A DNA stretch of 64,000 nucleotides from Ditibartonella apis (GTDB lineage: Bacteria > Pseudomonadota > Alphaproteobacteria > Rhizobiales > Rhizobiaceae), in NCBI RefSeq assembly GCF_001952075.1, contig NZ_LXYU01000001.1, positions 916,732-980,731 on the forward strand. The letters are read 5' to 3'. Shown piece after piece: positions 1 to 8,986 of the stretch. The notes beneath the pieces were generated by a model, which searched no databases, was not told the DNA's origin, and saw nothing but the letters and a program-made list of their open reading frames with translations. Positions within the stretch are counted from its first letter, which is position 1. The number at the start of each line of letters is the position of its first letter. The translations under genes were made by a program, and so were the position numbers.

Positions 1-342
1 CAGGCCGACAAAGGTTGCTTCCAGGAAGAAAGCCATCAAAGCTTCGATAGCCAAAGGTGCGCCAAAAATATCGCCGACATAATGGCTATAATAGCTCCAG
101 TTCATGCCGAACTGGAATTCCATAACCACGCCGGTTGCCACACCTAACGCAAAATTTATACCAAATAGTAGTCCCCAGAACTTGGTCATGTCCCGCCAGA
201 TCGTTCGACCTGTCATGACATAAACGCTTTCCATAATGGCAAGCAGGATTGATAATCCTAGCGTTAATGGGACAAACAGAAAATGGTAAAGCGCTGTCGC
301 GGCGAATTGGAACCGTGATAGGCTGACAATGTCAATATCCAT
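1..342 (-). CDS. cydA: Cytochrome bd ubiquinol oxidase subunit I, N-terminal part (partial)
   Basis: The first 114 codons run off the window edge. They encode the haem-bearing subunit of the cytochrome bd quinol oxidase, an inner-membrane terminal oxidase used at low oxygen. The translation starts [20 protein letters not shown] and contains the family segments [12 protein letters not shown] and [21 protein letters not shown], where the N-terminal helices and the His ligand for high-spin haem lie. It begins 11 bases after the cydC stop in the same direction, so cydD-cydC-cydA (and presumably cydB outside the window) form one transcription unit. The family identity is clear; only the C-terminal truncation by the window limits the call. 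Confidence 0.95.
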   Translation of the reverse strand, partial: MDIDIVSLSRFQFAATALYHFLFVPLTLGLSILLAIMESVYVMTGRTIWRDMTKFWGLLFGINFALGVATGVVMEFQFGMNWSYYSHYVGDIFGAPLAIEALMAFFLEATFVGL

Positions 343-353
343 AATTCAAGTCC

Positions 354-2063
354 TTACATTGAGTGTTTGTCATAGTTGTCCTCGCGTAAACTTTCTAAAA
401 CGCGTTGATAGTTTTCGCTCGATCGCTCATAGTCGCCAGTGATGCGGGTGTGATCGAGTGTGATGATGCGGTCGCAACAGGTTGCTTCCCGTTTCAGGTG
501 GGTGACAAGGAGCCAGCTTTTTTCACGCCCGTAGTGCTTCATGCGCTCGAGAATATCGCGGGCCGTCCCGCCGTCTATATTCTCTGTCGGCTCATCAAGT
601 AGCCACAGGTCGCGTTTCTGCAGGAAAAGGCGTGCCAATGCAAAGCGTCGAGCCTGACCGGTAGAAAGCCCGGTCTGGTTTTCCCCAATGCTGCTGTAGA
701 GGCCGTCTTTGAGATTAACGAGATAGTCGTGTAGTCCCGCACGCTCCATGGCCTCGACCATGTCGTCGTTAGAGGCGGTCACATTGGCAAGTTTCAGGTT
801 CTCATGCAGAGTGTCATGAAATATATAGGTATTTTGTTCCAATAATGCTGCTTTTATTGCTGCAATTTTTCCCTCGACAATCATATCTTTTGTCATGAAA
901 AGCGAAATGAGCGAACTTTTGCCTGCTCCGTTGGGGCCGACAAAGGCTATCTTTTCTCCTGAGCTGACGGTGAAATGAATATCGTTCAAAACTGCCGGCA
1001 ATTGCGGCTCGTAGCTTGCCCGTTTGATGTCGGCTATCGCGACATAGCTACATGGTGGCAATTCTTCACGGGGTTTGGCTGAATTGGCACTTTCACCTTC
1101 GACAAATGGCGAAAGTCTGCGTAACGCCAATATATAGCGGCCAATCTCGCCGCAGCCCTGATAAAGCGGTTTGACAAGGTCATAAAGTGTCAATGCGGCC
1201 AATATAGAAAGTACAGCCAGTGGCAAACTGATCAATCCATATTGATAGAGTAGGATAGTTGAGAGAATAAGCCCGACAAAAATAAGCTTGTCGACAAAAC
1301 CGCTGATTGCTTCAATGGCGAGTTGCCGTTTTTTCAAGGAAACGTCGCTTGTGGCAAGGCTGTCTTCCGTGTTCATGACATGGCTGGTGAAAGATTGTTG
1401 GCAGCCATTCATAACAAGGTCGGTCTGGCCGGAAAGAAGTGCGATCACACGTGTGCGCAGGCTTTCGCGCCGGATTGCGAGAGAGGCTGAACGTTTTTCG
1501 TCAAGTTTTATCGAAAGGCAGGAAAAAACAATGACGGTTGCAAAAACAATCAGTCCAAAGCCGAGCCCCAAGCCCAAATGAACGGAAGAAAGCACGGCTA
1601 TAATTGTTAAAATTGCAACGAGTGCAACAATAGAAGGGACGATGAGTTTCAGATAGATGAGTTCGTAACTATCGATATCGCCGGTTAGACGATGCAACAG
1701 ACGTGCCGGACGCATGGCGAGATCACGCAAGGATTTTCTTTGTGCAATTGTCTTGAAGAGTTGTAGCCGCAAGCCTCTACTCTGCATGAATGTTGCGTCA
1801 TGATTGACGAGCCGCTCAGCGTAGCGCGCACCGGTTCTCAAAAGCGCAAAAAAACGTATGGCAGCCGAGGGCATAAAAACATCGAAGACGCGTGTTGCCG
1901 CAATCGTTAACCCCGCAATTCCGGTTGCCGTGATAAACCAGCCGGATAGGCAAAGAAGGCCGATTGTCGAAAGTGCTGTGAGAATGGCAAAGACAAGTCC
2001 CCAAAGCATTTTTTTGCGGATAATTCTGTCGCGCGGTGCAATGAGAGCAAAGATTTTTTTCAT
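354..2063 (-). CDS. cydC: Heterodimeric cysteine/glutathione exporter subunit CydC
   Basis: ABC exporter half-transporter (569 aa) that with CydD moves cysteine and glutathione to the periplasm and is needed for cytochrome bd assembly. An N-terminal six-helix membrane domain (roughly residues 10-310) is followed by an ATPase domain with Walker A GPNGAGKSS, a degenerate signature LSTGQARR and Walker B LWLLDEPTENID. I place the start at 2063: that ATG overlaps the cydD stop as ATGA and follows a purine-rich GGGAGAGCGAGAG. A start 18 bases further upstream is possible but lacks its own ribosome site. The signature Thr replacing Gly is typical of the asymmetric CydDC pair. Confidence 0.94.
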   Translation of the reverse strand: MKKIFALIAPRDRIIRKKMLWGLVFAILTALSTIGLLCLSGWFITATGIAGLTIAATRVFDVFMPSAAIRFFALLRTGARYAERLVNHDATFMQSRGLRLQLFKTIAQRKSLRDLAMRPARLLHRLTGDIDSYELIYLKLIVPSIVALVAILTIIAVLSSVHLGLGLGFGLIVFATVIVFSCLSIKLDEKRSASLAIRRESLRTRVIALLSGQTDLVMNGCQQSFTSHVMNTEDSLATSDVSLKKRQLAIEAISGFVDKLIFVGLILSTILLYQYGLISLPLAVLSILAALTLYDLVKPLYQGCGEIGRYILALRRLSPFVEGESANSAKPREELPPCSYVAIADIKRASYEPQLPAVLNDIHFTVSSGEKIAFVGPNGAGKSSLISLFMTKDMIVEGKIAAIKAALLEQNTYIFHDTLHENLKLANVTASNDDMVEAMERAGLHDYLVNLKDGLYSSIGENQTGLSTGQARRFALARLFLQKRDLWLLDEPTENIDGGTARDILERMKHYGREKSWLLVTHLKREATCCDRIITLDHTRITGDYERSSENYQRVLESLREDNYDKHSM

Positions 2064-3757
2064 CTCTCGCTCTCCCTGCAATTCACTTCCGGCGAAAGTT
2101 CGATCACTCTGTCCATGCGCTTGAAAAGTTCCGGATCATGAGTTGTAACAAGGAGGCTCTTTTCTCCGGAAATTTTTATGAGTGCATCTATAACAATCTT
2201 TGCACTTTCAGGATCGAGATGGGCGGTTGGCTCGTCAATGAGAAGGACATTGCGGTCTTTTTCCAGTGCCAGCCGCACCAAGGAAAGGCGAGCTGCTTCG
2301 CCACCGGAAACACCGCTTCCGCCTTCACCAAGGCGCTGGTATTTGCGCTCATTGGCAAAATCTTTCAAATTGGCAAGATCAAGATAATCGTCAATATGAT
2401 CGAATTTTCTGTTGAATGTTATATTGGAGAGGATTGACTGGTCGAACCAATAAGGCTTTGCACCCATCCAGCCGATTTTGGCTCGAATTTCATCTATATT
2501 GTTCCCGTCCACAGTCAAGCCGTTAACTTTGATTGAACCCTTGTCAGCCTGAATAAGACCGGCAATGAGTGAGAGCAGAACCGATTTTCCGGCGCCGCTT
2601 TTTCCAGTGAGCGCAACTTTTTCTTGCCTGCCGATTTTAAGCGAAAAGTTTTTGAAAACCGGTTTTTCGGGAATGAAGCCGAATGAGAGATTGTCAATTT
2701 CGATTGCAGTTCCATTCTGAGGCGAAGCTGTTTCTTCCGGCTTCGTATCATATGATTGTTGAACAATTGGCGATTGCGGAACATCAGAAGATTGATGAAC
2801 TATCGTCTCGCCTTTGCCAACGAGTTTTGTGAAATTTTCCATAGCAGCTTTACCTGCAACACGGTCGTGCCAAACGCTTGCAAGTTCGCGCAATGGTTCA
2901 AAAAAACTAGGCGCAAGCAAAAGAATGAAGAGCCCTTCTGCAAGGCTAAGCTTGTTTCCCCAAAAGCCGATGGTAATGACACCTAAAAGATGAAAACCGA
3001 TATAAACGGCCATCAAGGCGACACCGAGAGCCGAGAAAAGTTCCAGTACCGCTGACGACAAAAAAGCAATGCGTAATACTTTCATCGTGCGCGTAATGAG
3101 GTCGTCGGATTGGCGAGCAAGGCGTTTCGCACTCCAGAAGGTGGCGTCAAGAATGCGCAATGTCTTTATGCCGCGCAAACGATCCAGCAGATAGCCATTC
3201 ATCTCGCCCATTTCCTGCCATTGTTCTTTTGCTGCTTTTTGAGCTTTGGCGCCGATAATGGCCCAAAATAGCGGAATGATCGGTGCTGTTATAAAAAGCA
3301 GCAAACAGGCAAGCCATGAAAACGGTAATATAAGGCAAAGGATGACAACCGGAATAACGGCAGCGCGCAACATCAAAGGGCGGTAGTTCGCGTTCCAAGA
3401 AACGAGTGTCTCTCCCTGATCGACAAGGATATTGGCTGCCTCGCCGCTTGGCATACGTTTTTTACTTAAAGGAGAAAGAAAATTAAGGTGGGTTAGGCCA
3501 CGTTTGCGCCACTCATTCAAATTTTTACGGGAATTTTTGAAGAGGTCAAGTTGGCTATGATAATCAAGACAGGCTTTGATTGCAGCAAGGAAAACGATAG
3601 CAAGACATGCAATGATAATGGTCGACAACGCTTCACCCGCTTTTGCGACAATCAGGCTCAACAGTGCAGCTTCAGCTATCCAGAAGAGCGGCAAAAGACT
3701 GAATATGATTTGTGACAGGGTAAGTCTTGGCAGGAGACCGGCTCTTTCATGTTTCAT
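2060..3757 (-). CDS. cydD: Heterodimeric cysteine/glutathione exporter subunit CydD
   Basis: Partner of CydC (565 aa). The membrane domain occupies about the first 310 residues; the ATPase domain shows Walker A GKSGAGKS, signature VSGGEAAR and Walker B VLLIDEPTAHLD. An insert between membrane and ATPase domains (about residues 325-355) is rich in Gln, Ser and Pro and looks like a linker. The ATG at 3757 is chosen over an in-frame TTG at 3784. It is the first gene of the cyd operon and is transcribed away from a LysR-type regulator; the shared upstream region holds two inverted repeats. Exported thiol is consistent with the many sulfur genes in the window, but that link is inference. Confidence 0.92.
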   Translation of the reverse strand: MKHERAGLLPRLTLSQIIFSLLPLFWIAEAALLSLIVAKAGEALSTIIIACLAIVFLAAIKACLDYHSQLDLFKNSRKNLNEWRKRGLTHLNFLSPLSKKRMPSGEAANILVDQGETLVSWNANYRPLMLRAAVIPVVILCLILPFSWLACLLLFITAPIIPLFWAIIGAKAQKAAKEQWQEMGEMNGYLLDRLRGIKTLRILDATFWSAKRLARQSDDLITRTMKVLRIAFLSSAVLELFSALGVALMAVYIGFHLLGVITIGFWGNKLSLAEGLFILLLAPSFFEPLRELASVWHDRVAGKAAMENFTKLVGKGETIVHQSSDVPQSPIVQQSYDTKPEETASPQNGTAIEIDNLSFGFIPEKPVFKNFSLKIGRQEKVALTGKSGAGKSVLLSLIAGLIQADKGSIKVNGLTVDGNNIDEIRAKIGWMGAKPYWFDQSILSNITFNRKFDHIDDYLDLANLKDFANERKYQRLGEGGSGVSGGEAARLSLVRLALEKDRNVLLIDEPTAHLDPESAKIVIDALIKISGEKSLLVTTHDPELFKRMDRVIELSPEVNCRESER

Positions 3758-3799
3758 ATCAATTTGACCCGCTTTCACAGTCAAAACATATAAGATCGT

Positions 3800-3817
3800 T
3801 GCGGCAGTAATGCCGCA
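3800..3817. promoter_or_regulatory. Perfect inverted repeat in cydD leader
   Basis: TGCGGCA-gtaa-TGCCGCA, 7-bp arms with a 4-bp spacer, lies about 43 bp upstream of the chosen cydD ATG. It could be a small hairpin in the cyd leader or an operator half-site pair for the divergent LysR protein. No T-run follows on either strand, so it is not an obvious terminator. Confidence 0.4.
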
Positions 3818-3887
3818 AATACTTACGTCCTCACGTCTTTAAATTTCAGGATTAGGCGTTATCGTATAAACGATTATTATATAGGTA

Positions 3888-3914
3888 TGAGCTCATGAAC
3901 TTTTTATACATGAG
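3888..3914. promoter_or_regulatory. Palindrome cluster between cydD and LysR gene
   Basis: An 8-bp palindrome TGAGCTCA (3888-3895) overlaps an inverted repeat CTCATG ... CATGAG (3892-3897 and 3909-3914). It sits about 90 bp before the LysR start and 130 bp before cydD, where an autoregulatory site of a divergent LysR-type regulator would be expected. The role as operator is inference. Confidence 0.35.
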
Positions 3915-4003
3915 TGAAATCTGTTTTAAAAATTGTATTTGCAAATGTGATTTATTTCTTTAAGCTATAAATAATCAAAGGGAACACTTAAGGCGCATCA
4001 CTT

Positions 4004-4873
4004 ATGAACCTGGCACAATTGAACTATGTCCTGGCTGTTGCACAGACAGGCAGTTTTACTATAGCAGCAAAGAACTGCCATGTAACCCAGCCGACCTTGT
4101 CAAACAGCATCGCCCAGCTTGAAGACGAGTTTCAGGCGCGCATTTTCTCACGTACAACGCGGCGCGTTGGCCTTACGCCTTTCGGGCAGCACATTATGCC
4201 CTATATCGAGAAGCTGGTCGAGGCCAATTATGATCTCGTTGACGAAAGCAAAAAATTTAACAATCAGGAAACAAATGTTGTCAGGATCGGCAAATCGCCT
4301 TTGATGAGTTGCCAATATCTGGCAGCCGTCATGAATGATTTTCGCACGGAGAATCCGGACTCGGAAATTGTGTTATGCGAACGCAATAGCGGCGATCTTA
4401 TCGACTTGCTGGAACGAGGTGAAGTCGATTATGTCTTTGATGTTGCAGCAGAAAAAAAGCCTACAAGGGCAAGCGAATTTCTTTATGAAGAGCCGCTCTA
4501 TTTTATACCGAGCACGGCACAACCGATCAGAAACGTCAATGTGGTGCATTTTTCCGATATTTCCGACGAGGTTTTTGTCATGGTTGATGATGAATCCGGA
4601 TTGAACAAATTTATCAGGGAAATGTTCGGGCACCACAATCATGTTCTGAAAGAATATACCGGTAAAACTGTTTCTTTTCGTGAACTTGAAAACTGGGCGC
4701 ATTGCGGGCTCGGAGCGGCACTTTTGCCAAAATCGGCAATCACTGTGACATCAGGTCAGCGCTATATCTTGTGCGATCAGGACGAGCGCCCGATACAAAT
4801 CCGTTACGAAGCGACGTGGAAGAAAAATATTCCGGTTACAAGCGGAAAATTGAAAAATTTCCTAAAGCAGTAA
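4004..4873 (+). CDS. LysR-family transcriptional regulator
   Basis: DNA-binding regulator of 289 aa. The N-terminal helix-turn-helix is clear (AQTGSFTIAAKNCHVTQPTLSNSIAQLE, roughly residues 14-42, with the LysR-typical dimer helix after it), and residues 90-289 match a substrate-binding co-inducer domain. The ATG at 4004 follows AAGGCGC. It is transcribed divergently from cydDCA, so regulation of that operon or of itself is plausible; no effector can be deduced. The domain has a Cys at about residues 106, 125 and 237, but I cannot assign an OxyR-type redox pair. A hairpin at 4917-4940 follows the gene. Confidence 0.88.
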   Translation: MNLAQLNYVLAVAQTGSFTIAAKNCHVTQPTLSNSIAQLEDEFQARIFSRTTRRVGLTPFGQHIMPYIEKLVEANYDLVDESKKFNNQETNVVRIGKSPLMSCQYLAAVMNDFRTENPDSEIVLCERNSGDLIDLLERGEVDYVFDVAAEKKPTRASEFLYEEPLYFIPSTAQPIRNVNVVHFSDISDEVFVMVDDESGLNKFIREMFGHHNHVLKEYTGKTVSFRELENWAHCGLGAALLPKSAITVTSGQRYILCDQDERPIQIRYEATWKKNIPVTSGKLKNFLKQ

Positions 4874-4916
4874 TTAAAACGAGTATTTTGCACCAATAGC
4901 GAAACTTTTAGCTGTA

Positions 4917-4945
4917 TTTTGGAAGAATATTTTTCCAAAAAATTA
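4917..4945 (+). terminator. AT-rich stem-loop after LysR gene
   Basis: TTTTGGAA-gaatattt-TTCCAAAA, 8-bp arms, 44 bases beyond the LysR stop. The stem is AT-rich with only a short T-containing tail, so it is a weak terminator candidate. Confidence 0.35.
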
Positions 4946-6146
4946 TTTGGAAGTGAATCATATCCTTTTTTGCGGCTTTATAGAGAAATAATTATCCGGT
5001 TAAAGAATACAGCGGGAAGTGTGTTCAAGGCTGTCTATTTTTTAGAAAGGTCTGAAAGTACTGAAGTATTTTTGAAGTTGAAAAAATATCACGAATAGAC
5101 AAATTTATCGGCATGAATTTATCGGGTTGGAAATTCGGTGTGTCTGAAACATTGATCGGCTGAAACACTGGCGAGCAAAAATACCGGCTTGTTCAAACTC
5201 TCGCTAATCCAATTTTCCTGTGAGCCCGCAACGCGTGATGACCTTGAATTGCATTGATCTTGACAATTTTTGCTAAAGGGAAAAAGGGGGGTGACTTTCC
5301 GTGGAAGTGCAGGCCTGTGATTATCCAATTGATTGCGGATTTTAGAGGTTTTTTGCCCCTTTGAGGGGGAAATGGTATTAAAACGGGCGACTTTTCATAG
5401 CTATCACTTCCAAAATAGATGAGGAATTTAGGCAGTCAATTTTGAAGTTCAGGTTTCCGACATCTGAGCTTTCGGAAATACCAGCCATTTCTTTTGTAGG
5501 GAGAGGGAGTATTAGAGGAGGGTGCCAAATGCCCGACAAATGGATTTGCAAGGTACCTTGAAAGTTGGCGCAGTTTTGACGTCTAGAAAATTTTATTCAC
5601 CAGTATTGGTGTCGTCAAAGTTTCACACTCTTGTAACTTATTGGAAAATTTCCGAAACGAGAATTTTTATTAAAAAATCTGTTTAGTCGGCGGTCGTTTA
5701 TGACCGGACATAGCCAAGAGTTCTGAATTCCATTTAGCTAAATCAAACGATTGTTAAAATAAATGGTCGGGAAACTTCTGTTGCAAAAATATATCGTGGT
5801 GCCGAGATGTCGGCCTCGTGGGAGCTATGAAACTTTTACCGCTACAAAGTCTTAATCATTGAAGATCAGGAAAACAGTACGGACACCCACTTTATTAAAG
5901 TGTTCGTGCGTCTTGGGCTTTTGAACGTTCCGGATTCGCAAATGGCATAAATTGACGGATAGCCCGAATTTACAGATGGTGCGGATTTGTTGATAAGGCG
6001 GAATTTCTGGCTAGATTGAATTTCAGGTAAGAAGGGCTTTTGAGTGGGCTTGTCTTTTTTCCTCGCCTTATTACGATATTGCCTCGTTGCTTTCGCCTTG
6101 AGGCGCAGTTTCGGCGGTTACTGATAAATGTTAACGCTCTAAAAAG
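4946..6146. other. Gene-poor stretch between LysR regulator and MFS gene
   Basis: About 1.2 kb with no intact gene. Short open frames on the minus strand near 5119-5328 and 5970-6218 show no family features and are treated as chance. The only coding-like trace is a broken frame at 5831-6016 resembling a receiver domain, listed separately. The remainder shows no recognisable RNA gene or mobile element. Confidence 0.5.
5831..6016 (+). pseudogene. Possible remnant of a response-regulator receiver domain
   Basis: Reading the frame that starts at 5831 gives NFYRYKVLIIEDQE, followed by a segment ending FVRLGLLNVPDSQMA, then two stops within a few codons, then DGADLLIRRNFWLD before a further stop. 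KVLIIEDQE matches the first beta strand and acidic pocket of CheY-like receivers, and the later segment resembles helix alpha-2 to beta-3 with a terminal Asp. There is no usable start codon or ribosome site, and in-frame stops interrupt it, so it would be a decayed gene. The match rests on short motifs and may be chance. Confidence 0.25.
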
Positions 6147-6178
6147 GCGAAAAAGAGCGGGGACTTGTATGTCCCCGC
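6147..6178 (-). terminator. Rho-independent terminator of the MFS gene
   Basis: On the minus strand GCGGGGAC-atacaa-GTCCCCGC is followed by TCTTTTTCG, 12 bases beyond the MFS stop codon. GC-rich 8-bp stem plus T-run. Confidence 0.8.
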
Positions 6179-6189
6179 CAGGCAATGGT

Positions 6190-7383
6190 TTAGTTTGTAT
6201 TTGACGGGCAACATTCACCTAATTTCTGCTTTGCTTGATGTTTTGCAAAAAGGCTTGAGAGAAAAGCAAGGAAAAGTGCTGCAAAAGAAAGGCAAGCACC
6301 TGCCCAGTTCGGCGAGGCATAGCCGAAACCATAAGCGATCACCAGACCGCCGAGCCATGAACCCAGTGCGTTACCAAGATTGAAAAAGCCGATATTGACC
6401 GCCGAAGCAAGATTTGCACCGCCTGCGGCTTTTGCTCTATCCATAACAAGGCGCTGGATTGGCGAAACGCTGGCAAAACCGAAGGCAGCCATGAAAAATA
6501 TAGAAAATACATCGGCAATTTTGTTGCCAATTGTAAAGTAGAAAAACAGCATCACTACGGCTTGAGCGAAGAGCGTAATATAAAGAACCGGCATGAGTGC
6601 ACGGTCGGCAAATTTGCCACCCAAATAATTTCCGACAAACAATCCGGCGCCGAAAATGAACAGAAGAAATGTAACGCCCTGATCGGAAAAATGACCAAGC
6701 TCTTTGGCCATTGGCGCAATATAGGTAATCGAGGTGAAAAATGCTGCAGGGCCTAAAATAGTGATGCCCATGGCAAGAAGAACATGAATATCGCCAAAAA
6801 CAAAAAGTTCGTTTTTCAATGATTGTTCATGATGTTTCGGCTGTTTTGGAACCAATCTCGACGTTGCAACAAATGCAACCATACCGATAAGAGTTATGAG
6901 ATAAAAAGTGGTACGCCATGACGTTACATGGCTGAACCAGGTACCGGCAGGAACGCCGATGAAATTGGCTGCCGTCATACCGCTAAACATGAAGGCGATT
7001 GCGCTGGTTCGCTTATCTTGAGGGACGAGGTCTGCGGCAAGGACAGAAGCAATACCGATAAAAACCCCGTGACAAAGCGAATTGATAACCCGCCCGAAAA
7101 TGGCGGTGGTAAAATTGGGTGCAAGAGCGGTCAGAAAATTTCCGACGATGAAAAATGTCAATGCAAGAAGCAGCAACTTTTTCTTTTCAACATTGCTTCC
7201 CAATATGATGATAATCGGAGTTCCGAAAAATACACCCAATGCATAGGAGGTTGCCAAGAAACCGGCAGCCGAGACCGAAATGTGAAAATCTGCCTGAATG
7301 GCCGGCAAAAGGCCGGAAATAATGTATTCTGTTGTGCCGATACCAAAAGCGGCAATTGCAAAAGCCCATAAAGCAGCTGGCAT
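6190..7383 (-). CDS. MFS (DHA1-type) drug/sugar efflux permease
   Basis: Inner-membrane secondary transporter of 397 aa with about 12 predicted helices, resembling the AraJ/YdhP branch of drug:H+ antiporters. Visible features are the N-terminal FGIGTTEYIISGLLPAI, characteristic of this branch, and GRVINSLCHGVFIGIASVLAADLVP in helices 4-5. It is divergent from an HxlR regulator with a 104-bp shared promoter region, a common arrangement in which the regulator senses a reactive or toxic compound and controls the pump. The substrate cannot be deduced. A strong terminator follows directly. Confidence 0.88.
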   Translation of the reverse strand: MPAALWAFAIAAFGIGTTEYIISGLLPAIQADFHISVSAAGFLATSYALGVFFGTPIIIILGSNVEKKKLLLLALTFFIVGNFLTALAPNFTTAIFGRVINSLCHGVFIGIASVLAADLVPQDKRTSAIAFMFSGMTAANFIGVPAGTWFSHVTSWRTTFYLITLIGMVAFVATSRLVPKQPKHHEQSLKNELFVFGDIHVLLAMGITILGPAAFFTSITYIAPMAKELGHFSDQGVTFLLFIFGAGLFVGNYLGGKFADRALMPVLYITLFAQAVVMLFFYFTIGNKIADVFSIFFMAAFGFASVSPIQRLVMDRAKAAGGANLASAVNIGFFNLGNALGSWLGGLVIAYGFGYASPNWAGACLSFAALFLAFLSSLFAKHQAKQKLGECCPSNTN

Positions 7384-7425
7384 AATGATATTCCCTGATT
7401 TGTTAGATACAGAAAACAGCTAGGC

Positions 7426-7474
7426 TACTAGTAAAAAATATGCTAGAAGGTACTTAATAGGGACATAGATACTA
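7426..7474. promoter_or_regulatory. Candidate HxlR operator region
   Basis: The divergent promoter region holds a perfect palindrome TACTAGTA (7426-7433) and two further TACT-headed repeats at 7451 (TACTTAATAG) and 7470 (TACTAAAAAG). The spacing is 25 and 19 bases. Sites of this kind are expected for a dimeric HxlR protein acting on both genes; binding is inferred. Confidence 0.4.
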
Positions 7475-7487
7475 AAAAGTGACTATT

Positions 7488-7892
7488 ATGCCGAAAAACA
7501 CCAATGAAAACATTGTCTTTGTCGAAACCTGTCCGGCACGAAGAATTATGGAATTATTTTCGGTCAAATGGAAAAGTATGCTTTTGCACGCATTGTTTCA
7601 CTGGCCAAATGGCAAATGTCGCACTGGTGAATTGCAACGCGCTTTACCGGGAATTTCCAAAAAAATGATGATCCAGACATTGCGTGATCTTGAGGAAGGC
7701 GGGCTCGTTCACCGTCATGTCTATACCGTTGTTCCCCCAAAGGTTGAATATTCGCTCACCCCGCTCGGAAAAAGATTTTGCGAGCCGGTTGAAATGCTGT
7801 TTGATTGGGGAAAAAGCAACTGCGACGCATTGGAAAAATTTGAAAAAAATCAGCACAAGAACGCAAAACAGGATGAGAAACCCGCTCATTAA
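7488..7892 (+). CDS. HxlR-family winged-helix transcriptional regulator
   Basis: 134-aa regulator. The HxlR signature is evident: an N-terminal Cys in ETCPARRIMELFSVKWKSMLL, the winged-helix segment GELQRALPGISKKMMIQTLRDLEEGGLVHR and the wing VPPKVEYSLTPLGKRF. In several family members the conserved Cys senses quinones, aldehydes or disulfide stress. ATG 7488 is preferred over GTG 7479. It lies divergently to the MFS exporter and probably represses it. The C-terminal 25 residues are Lys/Asn-rich and extend beyond the domain. Confidence 0.9.
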   Translation: MPKNTNENIVFVETCPARRIMELFSVKWKSMLLHALFHWPNGKCRTGELQRALPGISKKMMIQTLRDLEEGGLVHRHVYTVVPPKVEYSLTPLGKRFCEPVEMLFDWGKSNCDALEKFEKNQHKNAKQDEKPAH

Positions 7893-8144
7893 CGAGTTGG
7901 TAAAATTATGGTAGAAGCCCCACGTAGCGTTAGTAGAACAAAGGACTATTTTTCCTTGTTTTTGTTAGCGGGGTACATCGGGGCGAGTAAGCGGAAAACT
8001 TGAAAAGTTAGACCATATGTTCTTGTCTTCCCCGCTCACCACATTCAGGATTTTCAAGGAACGTCGACTGCTAGCGATGCTTACGGTTAAAATCACTGCG
8101 GCTATTAATCCCACATCCGGTATGCCGGTTTTTTAATAACATTC
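7893..8144. other. Intergenic region between HxlR gene and ABC operon
   Basis: Converging genes; no open frame with family features seen. It contains a short CCGG-tatg-CCGG hairpin with T-run near 8117-8136, a weak terminator candidate for the HxlR gene. Confidence 0.4.
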
Positions 8145-8171
8145 AGATAAAGAAGGGGGACTTCCGCCCCC
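8145..8171 (-). terminator. Terminator of the sulfonate-type ABC operon
   Basis: Minus strand GGGGG-cggaagt-CCCCC followed by TTCTTTAT, about 54 bases after the permease stop. The stem is short but all GC; the T-run is imperfect. Confidence 0.55.
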
Positions 8172-8224
8172 ATCCTTTTAAAATCCGGTTTGCGTCATCT
8201 TCATCAACCAAGCCGTGGGTTAGA

Positions 8225-8971
8225 TCAGCCAAGGCGGCGGGCGGCCGCGCGAACTAAGCTATCAAGCAAATAGCCGATCAATCCGATAAGCAATATGGTT
8301 GACATCAGCTCAGGATAAGCAAGCCGGTCACGTGTATCAAGAATGAAATAGCCAAGGCCTGCCGAGACGCCCAACATTTCACAAGGGACAATGATAATCC
8401 ACGCAATGCCGATCGCAAGCCGGATTCCCGTCATCATATGGCTCAAAATTCCCGGAAAAACCACATAGAGCAATGTTTCACTTTGTGTTGCAGCAAGGCT
8501 TTTTGCAACCAGCAGAAAATGCCGATCAAGTTGTTTGACACCTGCTGCTGTGTTGAACATAATCGGCCAGACGGTTGCAAAGGTGAGAAGAAAGTAAATC
8601 GGCTTGTCGCCGATGCCGAAAACCATGACGGCAATCGGCATCCACGACAATGGCGAGATCATGCGCAGAAACTGGAATGCGGGGCCGGTCGCTCTTTCCA
8701 CCCACGGCTTGGCGCCGATTAAAAGCCCGACAGGCACACCGATGATGAGCGCAAAAAGCAAACCGACAACAATGCGTTTAAGGCTGATGAGAGCGTGAAG
8801 AGTCAAGTCGGAGCTGGTCAACAAGTGCCAGAAAGTCGGCAATGTTTCCTCAACCGAAAAGCGGCTTGCAAAGCTGTTCTTGTCACTCAAAACATCTGTT
8901 CCAAGCCACCAGAGGAAAAGAAGCACGACAAGTCCTGACAAACCGGACAAATGGCGAAGACAGCTTTTCAT
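8225..8971 (-). CDS. ABC transporter permease, SsuC/TauC/NrtB family
   Basis: Inner-membrane permease of 248 aa with about six helices. It carries the EAA-type cytoplasmic loop (HFLLVAKSLAATQSETLLYVVFPGILSHMMTGIRLAIG), typical of nitrate/sulfonate/taurine importers. The ATG at 8971 is preferred to an adjacent GTG because GGGGAGAAAG lies at the right distance. It is the last gene of a four-gene operon (flavoprotein, ATPase, binding protein, permease). The substrate class is inferred from family and from the oxidoreductase partner, most likely an organosulfur compound. Confidence 0.9.
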   Translation of the reverse strand: MKSCLRHLSGLSGLVVLLFLWWLGTDVLSDKNSFASRFSVEETLPTFWHLLTSSDLTLHALISLKRIVVGLLFALIIGVPVGLLIGAKPWVERATGPAFQFLRMISPLSWMPIAVMVFGIGDKPIYFLLTFATVWPIMFNTAAGVKQLDRHFLLVAKSLAATQSETLLYVVFPGILSHMMTGIRLAIGIAWIIIVPCEMLGVSAGLGYFILDTRDRLAYPELMSTILLIGLIGYLLDSLVRAAARRLG

Positions 8972-8986
8972 CACGCTTTCTCCCCG

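Noticed and set aside
5119-5328. 69-codon minus-strand frame in the gene desert
   Set aside because: No family resemblance and unusual residue content; treated as chance.
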